From the NCBI GenBank assembly GCA_004297555.1, contig SCSV01000217.1:1-15548 (forward strand): a DNA stretch of 15,548 nt, read 5' to 3'. The position numbers and the translations under genes were made by a program. This document shows positions 1 to 6,479 of the stretch, piece after piece (within the stretch, counting starts at the first letter, position 1; each line of letters opens with the position of its first letter). Under the pieces are notes generated by a model. The model had not been told where the DNA came from, ran no database searches, and saw only the letters and a list, made by a program, of their open reading frames with translations. The DNA comes from Salinibacterium sp. Its GTDB lineage: Bacteria; Actinomycetota; Actinomycetes; Actinomycetales; Microbacteriaceae.

Positions 1-69
1 GGCGCAAGCGGATTCGAGAAGCCGAAGTTCGGGCCGCGCATGACCATCCAAGATCACCGCGCGCACTGA
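1..69 (+). CDS. C-terminal end of an unidentified protein (partial)
   Basis: The first 23 codons of the window form an open frame ending in TGA at 67-69, reading GASGFEKPKFGPRMTIQDHR then AH. This frame has mostly G or C in third positions, as real genes here do. The other two forward frames either stop early or give an Arg/Ser-rich translation typical of non-coding frames. The gene would converge on the MarR gene, with only 3 nt between the two stop codons. I do not recognise the family from so short a tail. It is basic and has no membrane segment. Confidence 0.5.
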   Translation, partial: GASGFEKPKFGPRMTIQDHRAH

Positions 70-72
70 AGA

Positions 73-549
73 CTAGGCGGACTCCTCGTCGCGGCAATCC
101 GCCGGCCCGAGGGTGTCGAGCACGCACGCGGAGATCGCGCTGATCGCGTCAAGCTGCTCGTCAGTGAGCGCGTCGAAGAAGTACTCGCGCACTGCGGCAG
201 TGCGGTGCCGAATCGCCCCCAGGACCGCGCGGCTGCCGTCAGGCTTCAACACGATCCAGGTGCCGCGCGCGTCGTCTCCGCATTCCTCGCGGCCGACCAG
301 CCCGCGCGACTCCATGCGGGTGATCTGGTGCGAGACGCGGCTCTTCTCCCAGTCGATCAACTCGGCGATCCGCCCGGTGCGCAACCGCTTGTCGCTCGCG
401 TTGAACAGCGCCATGAGCACTTCGTAGTCGGCTGTGGAGATCCCGGCATCCGATTGAAGTCGGCGCTCAAGCGAGAGGTCGAGCTGCTTGCGCATCACCA
501 GGAATGCCCGCCAGACCTCGTGTTCGCGCTGGGTCATCGGCTCGGTCAT
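73..549 (-). CDS. MarR-family transcriptional regulator
   Basis: This is a 158-aa winged-helix regulator of the MarR family, which normally acts as a dimer repressing neighbouring genes until a ligand or oxidant binds. The helix-turn-helix covers about residues 37-83 (LRTGRIAELIDWEKSRVSHQ), and the wing carries a DDARG motif at 92-96. Cys90 lies in the wing, and Cys142 and Cys152 in the C-terminal dimerisation helices. Cysteine-based redox sensing is possible but unproven. I chose ATG at 549. A GTG at 576 is in frame, but it lies inside the operator repeat and at or before the predicted transcription start. The gene is divergent from an FMN reductase and shares a symmetric operator/promoter with it, so that reductase is the likely regulated partner. 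MarR proteins next to such reductases often sense quinones, azo compounds or electrophiles (family knowledge). Confidence 0.9.
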   Translation of the reverse strand: MTEPMTQREHEVWRAFLVMRKQLDLSLERRLQSDAGISTADYEVLMALFNASDKRLRTGRIAELIDWEKSRVSHQITRMESRGLVGREECGDDARGTWIVLKPDGSRAVLGAIRHRTAAVREYFFDALTDEQLDAISAISACVLDTLGPADCRDEESA

Positions 550-569
550 CCGTCCATCGTATCGGGTAG

Positions 570-598
570 TTGACACGTCATCAATAGGGCGATAAGGT
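570..598 (+). promoter_or_regulatory. Sigma-70-type promoter of the FMN reductase gene
   Basis: A perfect -35 box TTGACA (570-575) is followed after exactly 17 bp by TAAGGT (593-598), a TANNNT-type -10 box. The predicted start of transcription is near 605, which gives a short leader with AGGAG at 616-620 before ATG at 626. The -35 lies inside the left operator arm, and the end of the -10 touches the right arm. Confidence 0.7.
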
Positions 599-608
599 GA
601 CGTGTCAA
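581..608 (-). promoter_or_regulatory. Probable MarR gene promoter, face to face with the reductase promoter
   Basis: On the minus strand TTGACA occupies 608-603 and a TATTGA(T) -10 candidate occupies 586-581, with a 16-bp spacer (17 if ATTGAT is used). The box is weaker than the opposing one. The predicted transcription start is near 574, which favours translation from ATG 549 over GTG 576. Confidence 0.5.
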
Positions 609-625
609 CTGTTTTAGGAGAAGCA

Positions 626-1213
626 ATGTCTCAGCTCAGAATCGGCATCATTCTCGGCAGCACGCGCCCGGGCCGTAAGGGCGAGCAGGTTGCCCGCTGG
701 GTACTAGAGCAGGCCTCGAAACGGGATTCCGCGAGCTACGAACTCATCGATCTGCTCGATTTCGATCTCCCGCTGCTCGACGAATCAATCAGCGCCTCGC
801 GCGGCAACTACGCCAATGCGCACACCAAGGCATGGGCGGCCAAGATCGCCCAATTCGACGGCTTCGTGTTCGTGACGCCGGAATACAACCATTCCATCTC
901 GGGTGCCCTCAAGAACGCGATTGACTATCTCTATGCCGAGTGGAACAACAAGGCCGCCGGCTTCGTGAGCTACGGCGGACCCTCCGGTGGCACGCGAGCG
1001 GTGGAGCACCTGCGCCAAATCGTCGGCGAACTGCAGATTGCGGATGTCCGTCAGCAAGTCGCTCTCTCGCTCGTGCACGACTTCGAGAACTTCCAGACGC
1101 TCAAGCCCAGCCCGCGCCAGGAAACCCTGCTCGCGACGCTCTTCGACCAGGTGGAAGCCTGGTCGGGGGCACTGCGCACGATTCGGGTGGGCGATCTCGC
1201 GGCCGTCGCGTAA
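626..1213 (+). CDS. NADPH-dependent FMN reductase / quinone-azo reductase family flavoprotein
   Basis: This 195-aa flavodoxin-fold protein belongs to the NADPH-dependent FMN reductase family (pfam FMN_red), soluble enzymes that use NAD(P)H to reduce flavin, quinones, chromate or azo compounds. GSTRPGRKGEQ near residues 11-21 is the FMN phosphate-binding loop. TPEYNHSISGALKNAIDYL near residues 84-102 and SYGGPSGGT near 113-121 are the other family signatures around the isoalloxazine ring. Length and motifs are complete. ATG at 626 is preceded by AGGAG five bases upstream. An in-frame GTG at 602 lies inside the operator and upstream of the predicted transcript start, so it was not used. Divergence from a MarR gene around a shared operator suggests induction by a toxic electrophile or quinone. 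The exact substrate cannot be told from sequence. Confidence 0.9.
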   Translation: MSQLRIGIILGSTRPGRKGEQVARWVLEQASKRDSASYELIDLLDFDLPLLDESISASRGNYANAHTKAWAAKIAQFDGFVFVTPEYNHSISGALKNAIDYLYAEWNNKAAGFVSYGGPSGGTRAVEHLRQIVGELQIADVRQQVALSLVHDFENFQTLKPSPRQETLLATLFDQVEAWSGALRTIRVGDLAAVA

Positions 1214-1258
1214 CTCGGCGGGAACGCTCGCGCGGACACTCAGTCAGCGGGCTGGGAA

Positions 1259-1264
1259 TAGCAT
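1259..1264 (+). promoter_or_regulatory. Leaderless-type -10 box (TAGCAT) of putA
   Basis: TAGCAT fits TANNNT and ends 6 nt before the putA ATG at 1271, so transcription should begin at or beside the A of the start codon. No Shine-Dalgarno sequence is visible upstream of this ATG. No convincing -35 was seen. Confidence 0.5.
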
Positions 1265-1270
1265 GGCCTC

Positions 1271-4200
1271 ATGGTCTTGTCGGCACCCGAATCCGATTCT
1301 CGCCTGACCGAACTCGCTGACGAAGCGGTCGCGACCGCGCGGCGCTGGGTGGCGGAAAGCGCCGAGACCGAGCCCGATCCGCACGCGCAGCGTCTTGCCG
1401 GACTGCTGAAAGACCCGCATGGACTCGAGTTCACGATCGGGTTCGTCGACCGGGTGATCCGGCCGGAAAGCCTTCGCGTGGCCGGTCGGAACCTTGAGCG
1501 ACTGAGCCGGCACGTGCCCACGTTTTTGCCGGCGTTCTTGCGAATCGTGATCGTGCTCGGCGGTGGTTTCGCCCTGCTCTTCCCCTGGCCGATCGTTCCC
1601 ATCGCCCGGCGCGTCTTCCGCAGCATGGTGAGTCACCTGGTGATCGATGCCACCCCCGCGAAACTCGCGAAGAGTCTCTCCCAGTTGCGCGAAGAGGGCG
1701 TTCGGCTGAATCTCAATCTGCTCGGCGAGGCGGTGCTCGGCGATGACGAAGCTGCCCGGCGACTCAATGGCACGAGAGAGTTGCTCTCCCGCGACGACGT
1801 GGACTACGTCTCGATCAAGGTCTCCTCGGTAGCCAGCCAACTGTCGATGTGGGCGTTCGAGGAAATGGCCGACCTGGTCGTGACCAGGCTGACGCCGCTC
1901 TATGAACTCGCCGCCGCATCCGACACCCCCAAGTTCATCAATCTGGACATGGAGGAGTATCGCGACCTGGATCTCACCGTGGCGGTCTTCCAGCGGCTTC
2001 TCGATCAACCCACGCTCGCAAACCTCGAAGCGGGGATTGCGATTCAGGCCTACCTGCCCGACGCGCTGTCGGCGCTTCAGGGCCTGAGCGACTGGGCTAC
2101 GCGGCGGCGGGCATCCGGTGGCGCTCCTATCAAGGTGCGGGTCGTCAAGGGCGCCAACCTCGCGATGGAACGAGTGGATGCCATGATGCACGGCTGGCCG
2201 CTCGCCCCGTTCTCCACGAAGCTCGACACTGACGCGAACTACAAGCGGCTGCTCAACTGGGCGCTCACGCCCGAGCGCACCGACGCTGTGCGCATCGGAG
2301 TCGCCGGCCACAATCTGTTCGACATCGCCTTCGCCTGGTTGCTCGCCAAGCAACGTGGAGTTGGGCCGCAGGTCGAGTTCGAGATGCTGCTCGGCATGGC
2401 CAGCAGCCAAGCGGCCGCGGTGAAAAAGGATGTCGGCGGGCTGCTGCTCTACACGCCCGTTGTGCACCCCGACGAGTTCGACTCCGCGATCAACTACCTC
2501 GTTCGCCGCCTTGAGGAGAACGCGAGCAGCGAGAACTTCATGAGCAGCATCTTCGAGCTGGGCGCCGAGGCGGTCTTCGAGCGCGAGGCCGAGCGCTTTA
2601 TCGCAGCGGTCACCGAAATGAACTCGCCTGCACCAACGCCCAATCGCATCCAGAACCGCGAAAGCGAACCGGCGCCCGCGTCGTCAGACTCCTTCAACAA
2701 TGAGCCGGACACGGATCCCTCGATCGCTGCGAACCGGGAGTGGGGCACGCGGATTCTTGCTCGCAGTGCCGATTCGTCGCTCGGTACCACGACCATCCAG
2801 ACCGCGCGTGTCGAGACTGCGGATGCCGTCGACGCCGTGCTTGAAAGCGCTGTTCGCGCGGGTGCAGACTGGGCGGCCCGATCAGCCGATGACCGCGAGC
2901 GCCTGCTCCAATCTGCAGGAGACGCCCTCGCGGCAAACCGCGCGAGCCTCATTGAAGTGATGGCGAGTGAGGCCGGCAAGACCATCGGTGAAGGCGACAT
3001 TGAAGTGAGCGAAGCAGTCGATTTCGCCCACTACTACGCCGAGCGCATCGCCGAACTCGACGCCGTCGAGGGCGCGCGCTACCGGCCGCCGCGAGTGACA
3101 GTGGTCACTCCGCCGTGGAACTTTCCCCTTGCGATTCCGGCAGGCTCGGTGTTGGCCGCGCTGGCCGCGGGCAGCGCCGTGATCCTCAAGCCGGCGCGAC
3201 TGGCCCGGCGCACGGGTGCGGTGCTCGCCGAGACACTGTGGACGGCGGGCATCCCGCGCGAACTCCTCACGCTCATCGATGTGGAATCGAGTGACCTGCG
3301 CCGCCAGTTGGTTATGGACGAGAGAGTCGACCGGGTGATTCTCACCGGTTCCTGGGAGACCGCGAAAGCACTGCGATCGTGGCGGGCGGACCTGCCGTTG
3401 CTCGGCGAGACGAGCGGCAAGAACGCCATCACCGTCACACCGAGCGCGGATCTCGACCTGGCCGTGGCCGACATCGTGCGTAGTGCGTTCAGTCATGCCG
3501 GGCAGAAGTGCTCTGCCGCCTCCCTGGTGATTCTCGTCGGCTCGGTCGCGACGAGCGAACGCTTCGAGCGGCAACTCGTTGATGCGGTGCGCACTCTTCG
3601 CGTGGGCTACCCGCAGAACCCGGCGAGTCAGATGGGCCCGATCATCGAACCCGCGCAAGGCAAGCTCCGTATCGGCCTCACCACGCTCGGGCCCGATGAG
3701 CGTTGGCTCATTGAGCCGCGCGAACTCGACGAGTCCGGCCGGCTCTGGTCGCCCGGCGTGCGCACCGGCGTTCTTCCGGGGAGTGACTTTCACCGCACCG
3801 AGTACTTCGGTCCCGTGCTGGGTGTGATGACGGCGGCGACGCTCGACGAGGCGATCGAGCTGCAAAACGCCGTGGATTACGGACTGACGGCGGGCATCCA
3901 TTCGCTCGACCCGCACGAGGTCTCGGTCTGGTTGAACAGCGTGCAAGCCGGAAACCTCTACGTGAACCGGGGCATCACCGGCGCGATCGTGCGCCGGCAG
4001 CCGTTTGGCGGCTGGAAGCGATCGAGCGTCGGACCCAACGCGAAGGCCGGCGGCCCCAACTACGTGATGGCGCTCGGCTCGTGGGAGCCGGTCGAGACCG
4101 AGCCCGCCAGCACCATCAAGATCAAGGGCCTCTCACGCGATGTCGCGAGCGTCATCAAGCGGGCGCAGGTGGCGATGGACTTCGCCGAATTCGACCGCGT

Positions 4201-4753
4201 GCGCCGAGCTGCCGTGAGCGATCAGGATGCCTGGGCGAGCGAGTTCGGCATCAGTCGCGACATCTCCCAACTTGGCATCGAGCGCAACGTGCTGCGCTAC
4301 CGGCCGGTGCCCGTCACGATTCGACTCTCGGAGGGCGAGCCGATCGGCCACCTCGTGCGAGTCATCGCTGCCGCAGCCCTTGCCAGGGCACCGCTATCCC
4401 TCAGTTCGCCCGTGCCCTTGCCCACGACGCTTGTGCAGTCCTTTGCCGAGCCGATTCCGAGTGCGATCGTGCACGACATCGTGATCGAGTCGGATGCCGC
4501 GTGGTTGGCGAGGATCGGCGAGTTGCGCACCCCGCGCATCCGCCTGATCGGCGGCGACGCCCGCGCCCTCGCGAAAGCGCTCTATGCCTCGGAGTCGGGT
4601 GATGTCGAGCCGACGGACGTCGCGATCTGGTCGGGGCCGGTCACCACCGCGGGCCGCGTCGAGCTGCTGCCGTTCCTGCACGAGCAATCGGTGAGCATCA
4701 CCGCACACCGGTTCGGCAACCCCGACCCGGATATGGCCTCGATTCCGGTCTAG
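1271..4753 (+). CDS. putA: Bifunctional proline dehydrogenase / L-glutamate gamma-semialdehyde (P5C) dehydrogenase
   Basis: This 1160-aa enzyme oxidises proline to P5C with FAD, then P5C/glutamate semialdehyde to glutamate with NAD+. Residues about 120-445 are the proline dehydrogenase barrel (VRVVKGANLAME at 289-300, EMLLGMA at 371-377). Residues 452-485 are a Pro/Ser/Glu-rich linker. Residues about 490-940 are the aldehyde dehydrogenase, with PPWNFP at 614-619, catalytic Glu713 in GETSGKN, nucleophile Cys747 in GQKCSA, and EYFGPVL at 844-850. About 200 further C-terminal residues resemble the extra domain of long PutA proteins. There is no N-terminal ribbon-helix-helix, so unlike enterobacterial PutA it should not bind DNA itself. 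A hydrophobic stretch at 86-110 (FLRIVIVLGGGFALLFPWPI) may aid membrane contact. Its TAG stop shares CTAG with the stop of the convergent gntR gene. Confidence 0.95.
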   Translation: MVLSAPESDSRLTELADEAVATARRWVAESAETEPDPHAQRLAGLLKDPHGLEFTIGFVDRVIRPESLRVAGRNLERLSRHVPTFLPAFLRIVIVLGGGFALLFPWPIVPIARRVFRSMVSHLVIDATPAKLAKSLSQLREEGVRLNLNLLGEAVLGDDEAARRLNGTRELLSRDDVDYVSIKVSSVASQLSMWAFEEMADLVVTRLTPLYELAAASDTPKFINLDMEEYRDLDLTVAVFQRLLDQPTLANLEAGIAIQAYLPDALSALQGLSDWATRRRASGGAPIKVRVVKGANLAMERVDAMMHGWPLAPFSTKLDTDANYKRLLNWALTPERTDAVRIGVAGHNLFDIAFAWLLAKQRGVGPQVEFEMLLGMASSQAAAVKKDVGGLLLYTPVVHPDEFDSAINYLVRRLEENASSENFMSSIFELGAEAVFEREAERFIAAVTEMNSPAPTPNRIQNRESEPAPASSDSFNNEPDTDPSIAANREWGTRILARSADSSLGTTTIQTARVETADAVDAVLESAVRAGADWAARSADDRERLLQSAGDALAANRASLIEVMASEAGKTIGEGDIEVSEAVDFAHYYAERIAELDAVEGARYRPPRVTVVTPPWNFPLAIPAGSVLAALAAGSAVILKPARLARRTGAVLAETLWTAGIPRELLTLIDVESSDLRRQLVMDERVDRVILTGSWETAKALRSWRADLPLLGETSGKNAITVTPSADLDLAVADIVRSAFSHAGQKCSAASLVILVGSVATSERFERQLVDAVRTLRVGYPQNPASQMGPIIEPAQGKLRIGLTTLGPDERWLIEPRELDESGRLWSPGVRTGVLPGSDFHRTEYFGPVLGVMTAATLDEAIELQNAVDYGLTAGIHSLDPHEVSVWLNSVQAGNLYVNRGITGAIVRRQPFGGWKRSSVGPNAKAGGPNYVMALGSWEPVETEPASTIKIKGLSRDVASVIKRAQVAMDFAEFDRVRRAAVSDQDAWASEFGISRDISQLGIERNVLRYRPVPVTIRLSEGEPIGHLVRVIAAAALARAPLSLSSPVPLPTTLVQSFAEPIPSAIVHDIVIESDAAWLARIGELRTPRIRLIGGDARALAKALYASESGDVEPTDVAIWSGPVTTAGRVELLPFLHEQSVSITAHRFGNPDPDMASIPV

Positions 4754-5109
4754 CTTCGCAAGGCCGACCGGATGTAGCGCTCGGCATCGTCCGCCCCGAT
4801 GCCGAGTTCGCGCGCTCTGGCCGAATACTCACTCGCAGCCCGTTGCAGGATCGATTCGGCGGTGTCCGCCTGGGCGCTCACGACGGTGCCATTGCGGCCC
4901 CGGGTCTCGAGGAACCCATCGTTCTCCAGCACTCGGTACACCCGTGCCACGGTGTAGGGGGCAACGCCGAGATCAGTGGCGAGTTGCCGCACGGTGGGCA
5001 GCTTCGTGCCGACAATGAGCTCGCCATTCTTCACGCGCTCGACGATCTGCGTGCGCAGCTGCTCGTAGAGAGTGACGGCGGATTCTGGATCAACACTGAA
5101 GTCAGGCAT
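4750..5109 (-). CDS. GntR-family regulator, YtrA-like short form
   Basis: This 119-aa protein has an N-terminal winged helix (about residues 8-77; TLYEQLRTQIVERVKNGELI, then LPTVRQLATDLGVAPYTVAR) and only about 40 residues of helical C-terminus. That length matches the YtrA subfamily rather than GntR proteins with large ligand-binding domains. YtrA-type regulators usually sit beside ABC transporter genes (family knowledge), but none is present here. The gene follows the Lrp-type gene and overlaps its 3' end: ATG 5109 overlaps by 8 nt, and an alternative GTG at 5115 by 14 nt. The two are therefore probably one transcript with coupled translation. I prefer ATG 5109 because it gives the usual short N-terminus before TLYEQL. 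Its stop codon overlaps the putA stop in CTAG at 4750-4753. Confidence 0.88.
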   Translation of the reverse strand: MPDFSVDPESAVTLYEQLRTQIVERVKNGELIVGTKLPTVRQLATDLGVAPYTVARVYRVLENDGFLETRGRNGTVVSAQADTAESILQRAASEYSARARELGIGADDAERYIRSALRS

Positions 5110-5539
5110 GGTCACGGCTCACTAATCGGGAGAGCACAATCGTGCTTCGCGTGTGGTCAACGTTCGGCGCGAGCCGAACCTTCTCGAGTGCGATCTCCAG
5201 GGAGGCGATATCACGCGCCCGCATGTGCACGATGGCATCCGCGGAACCGGTGACGGTTCCGGCATCCACGACTTCGGGCACGCTCGCAAGCATGCGCTGA
5301 AGCTCCCGTGGGGCAACAGTTCCGCGGCAGAAGAGCTCCACATAGGCCTCGGTATCGAGGCCATCCGCCGCCGGGTCGACCAGGATCGTGAAGCTGCGGA
5401 TGACCCCTTCGGCGACGAGTTTGTCGACCCGGCGCTTCACCGCGGAGGCGGAGAGACCGACGATTTCGCCTATCTCGCCATGGCTCACGCGCGAATTCAA
5501 CCGCAAGCGGTCGATGATCGAGCGATCGAGAGTGTCCAC
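5102..5539 (-). CDS. Lrp/AsnC-family transcriptional regulator
   Basis: This 145-aa protein has the standard Lrp/AsnC layout. The N-terminal helix-turn-helix covers about residues 4-50 (ISxxD-like DRSIIDRLRLNSRVSHGEI, then GLSASAVKRRVDKL). The C-terminal RAM/effector domain covers about 65-140 and includes TGSADAIVHMRA. Such proteins bind DNA as dimers to hexadecamers and respond to amino acids. It is divergent from the arginine-hydrolase-fold gene and RocD, and its neighbour on the other side is PutA, so arginine, ornithine or proline are plausible effectors. From memory, Mycobacterium tuberculosis has a similar arrangement (rocD, a DDAH-like gene and an AsnC regulator at Rv2322c-Rv2324). 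The start is GTG 5539, preceded by a TAAGGT box at leaderless spacing. Confidence 0.92.
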   Translation of the reverse strand: MDTLDRSIIDRLRLNSRVSHGEIGEIVGLSASAVKRRVDKLVAEGVIRSFTILVDPAADGLDTEAYVELFCRGTVAPRELQRMLASVPEVVDAGTVTGSADAIVHMRARDIASLEIALEKVRLAPNVDHTRSTIVLSRLVSRDHA

Positions 5540-5545
5540 GCCCCC

Positions 5546-5551
5546 ACCTTA
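5546..5551 (-). promoter_or_regulatory. Leaderless-type -10 box (TAAGGT) of the Lrp-type gene
   Basis: On the minus strand TAAGGT (5551-5546) is followed by exactly 6 nt (GGGGGC) and then GTG at 5539. The hexamer is identical to the -10 of the FMN reductase promoter in this window. The G run sits only one base from the GTG, too close for a normal ribosome binding site. Confidence 0.55.
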
Positions 5552-5560
5552 TGACGAGTT

Positions 5561-5628
5561 GCGCCAAAGTTGGGGCATCCCGCGCACAATCTGTGCGCAT
5601 GACGGCTGGATCATACGCATCAGTGCGT
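5561..5628. promoter_or_regulatory. Cluster of phased palindromes between the Lrp-type gene and the arginine-hydrolase gene
   Basis: Three dyads lie in the 103-bp divergent intergenic region. The first is an imperfect GCnCCAA-AG-TTGGnGC at 5561-5576 (centre 5568.5). The second is a perfect GCGCACA-ATC-TGTGCGC at 5582-5598 (centre 5590). The third is ACGCA-TCAG-TGCGT at 5615-5628 (centre 5621.5). Centre spacings of 21.5 and 31.5 bp are close to two and three helical turns. They are candidate binding sites for the Lrp-type protein, both for self-control and for the divergent operon. Confidence 0.5.
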
Positions 5629-5642
5629 GGAACACTTAAGGC

Positions 5643-6479
5643 GTGACACTCACGCACGCCTCCCCGCTCGCTCGCGAGCGCGTAGCGAGTGTGCGCACAG
5701 TATTGATGTGCCGACCGGAATTCTTCACGGTCAGGTATCGCATCAATCCCTGGATGCACCCGGACCAGCCGACTGACACGGCACTGGCGATCCGGCAGTG
5801 GGACATGCTTCACCACACCTACTTACGTCTCGGATTTCACGTTGAACTGATCGACCCCATCCCAGGGCTTCCCGACATGGTCTTCGCCGCGAATGGCGCT
5901 TTCGTGCTCGACAACATCGCTTATGGGTCGAGCTTCGCCTACCCCCAGCGCCAGCCCGAAGCCCCGGCCTACCTCGACTGGCTCGAGGCCCAGGGATTCG
6001 AGGTTCGCGCGCCCGACAGTGTCAACGAAGGCGAGGGCGACTTTCTGCTCGCCGGCGACATCATCCTGGCTGGCACCGGTTTTCGCAGCGCCCCAGAAAG
6101 TCACGCCGAGGTGGCACGAGTCTTCGGTCGCGAGGTGATCTCGCTCCGGCTCGTCGACGCGAACTTCTACCACCTCGACACGGCGCTCGCGGTGCTCGAC
6201 AACAGCACGATCGCCTATCTGCCCAGCGCCTTCGATCGCATTTCGCAGCGCAAGCTCGAATTGCTGTTTCCGGATGCCCTCATCGTGAGTCAAGCGGACG
6301 CCGACGTTCTCGGCCTCAACGCCTTCAGCGACGGGCTCCACGTCGTCATCGCCGAGCAGGCCGAGGACTTCGCCGAGCAGTTGCGCGAGGCCGGCTTCAG
6401 CCCCGTGGGGGTGGACCTCTCGGAGTTGCGCCGAGGCGGCGGCGGAGTGAAGTGCTGCACCTTGGAGCTACGTCGATGA
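5643..6479 (+). CDS. Arginine-modifying (amidinotransferase/DDAH-fold) hydrolase, possibly arginine dihydrolase
   Basis: This 278-aa pentein-fold enzyme would usually be labelled dimethylargininase (DDAH) or arginine deiminase-related. Catalytic residues are visible: His177 in FYHLDT and nucleophile Cys271 in GGGGVKCCTLEL near the C-terminus, followed by a second Cys272. The substrate loop reads LPDMVFAANGAF with Asn84, where classical DDAH has Glu-Asp and arginine deiminase an acidic pair. RINPWMH with Asn35 is near the N-terminus. INPWM plus an Asn in this loop are features I recall from cyanobacterial ArgZ/AgrE, which convert arginine to ornithine, CO2 and ammonia. The downstream overlapping gene is ornithine aminotransferase, which fits an ornithine product. 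The start is uncertain: GTG 5643 is the longest option, and GTG 5691 or ATG 5706 would remove 16 or 21 residues. No good ribosome binding site decides. Confidence 0.85.
   Translation: MTLTHASPLARERVASVRTVLMCRPEFFTVRYRINPWMHPDQPTDTALAIRQWDMLHHTYLRLGFHVELIDPIPGLPDMVFAANGAFVLDNIAYGSSFAYPQRQPEAPAYLDWLEAQGFEVRAPDSVNEGEGDFLLAGDIILAGTGFRSAPESHAEVARVFGREVISLRLVDANFYHLDTALAVLDNSTIAYLPSAFDRISQRKLELLFPDALIVSQADADVLGLNAFSDGLHVVIAEQAEDFAEQLREAGFSPVGVDLSELRRGGGGVKCCTLELRR

Larger units (their letters stand above)
568..610. promoter_or_regulatory. 13-bp perfect inverted repeat, probable MarR operator
   Basis: AGTTGACACGTCA (568-580) and TGACGTGTCAACT (598-610) are exact reverse complements separated by 17 bp. 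Each arm also contains the near-palindrome TGAC-N2-GTCA. The repeat lies exactly between the divergent MarR and FMN reductase genes. Each arm includes a TTGACA hexamer on one strand, so occupancy would cover both -35 boxes. Assignment to this MarR protein is inference from position. Confidence 0.8.

Noticed and set aside
574..576. GTG at 576 as the MarR start codon
   Set aside because: It lies in the left operator arm and at or before the predicted transcription start. ATG 549 gives a normal MarR N-terminus.
1244..2467. 407-codon open frame on the minus strand opposite putA
   Set aside because: It has no family motif and mirrors the codon structure of putA. It is an antisense shadow.
5669..5680. 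12-bp palindrome CGCTCGCGAGCG near the start of the arginine-hydrolase gene
   Set aside because: It shares no half-site with the other dyads and consists of simple CG-rich words common in this DNA. I did not count it as an operator.
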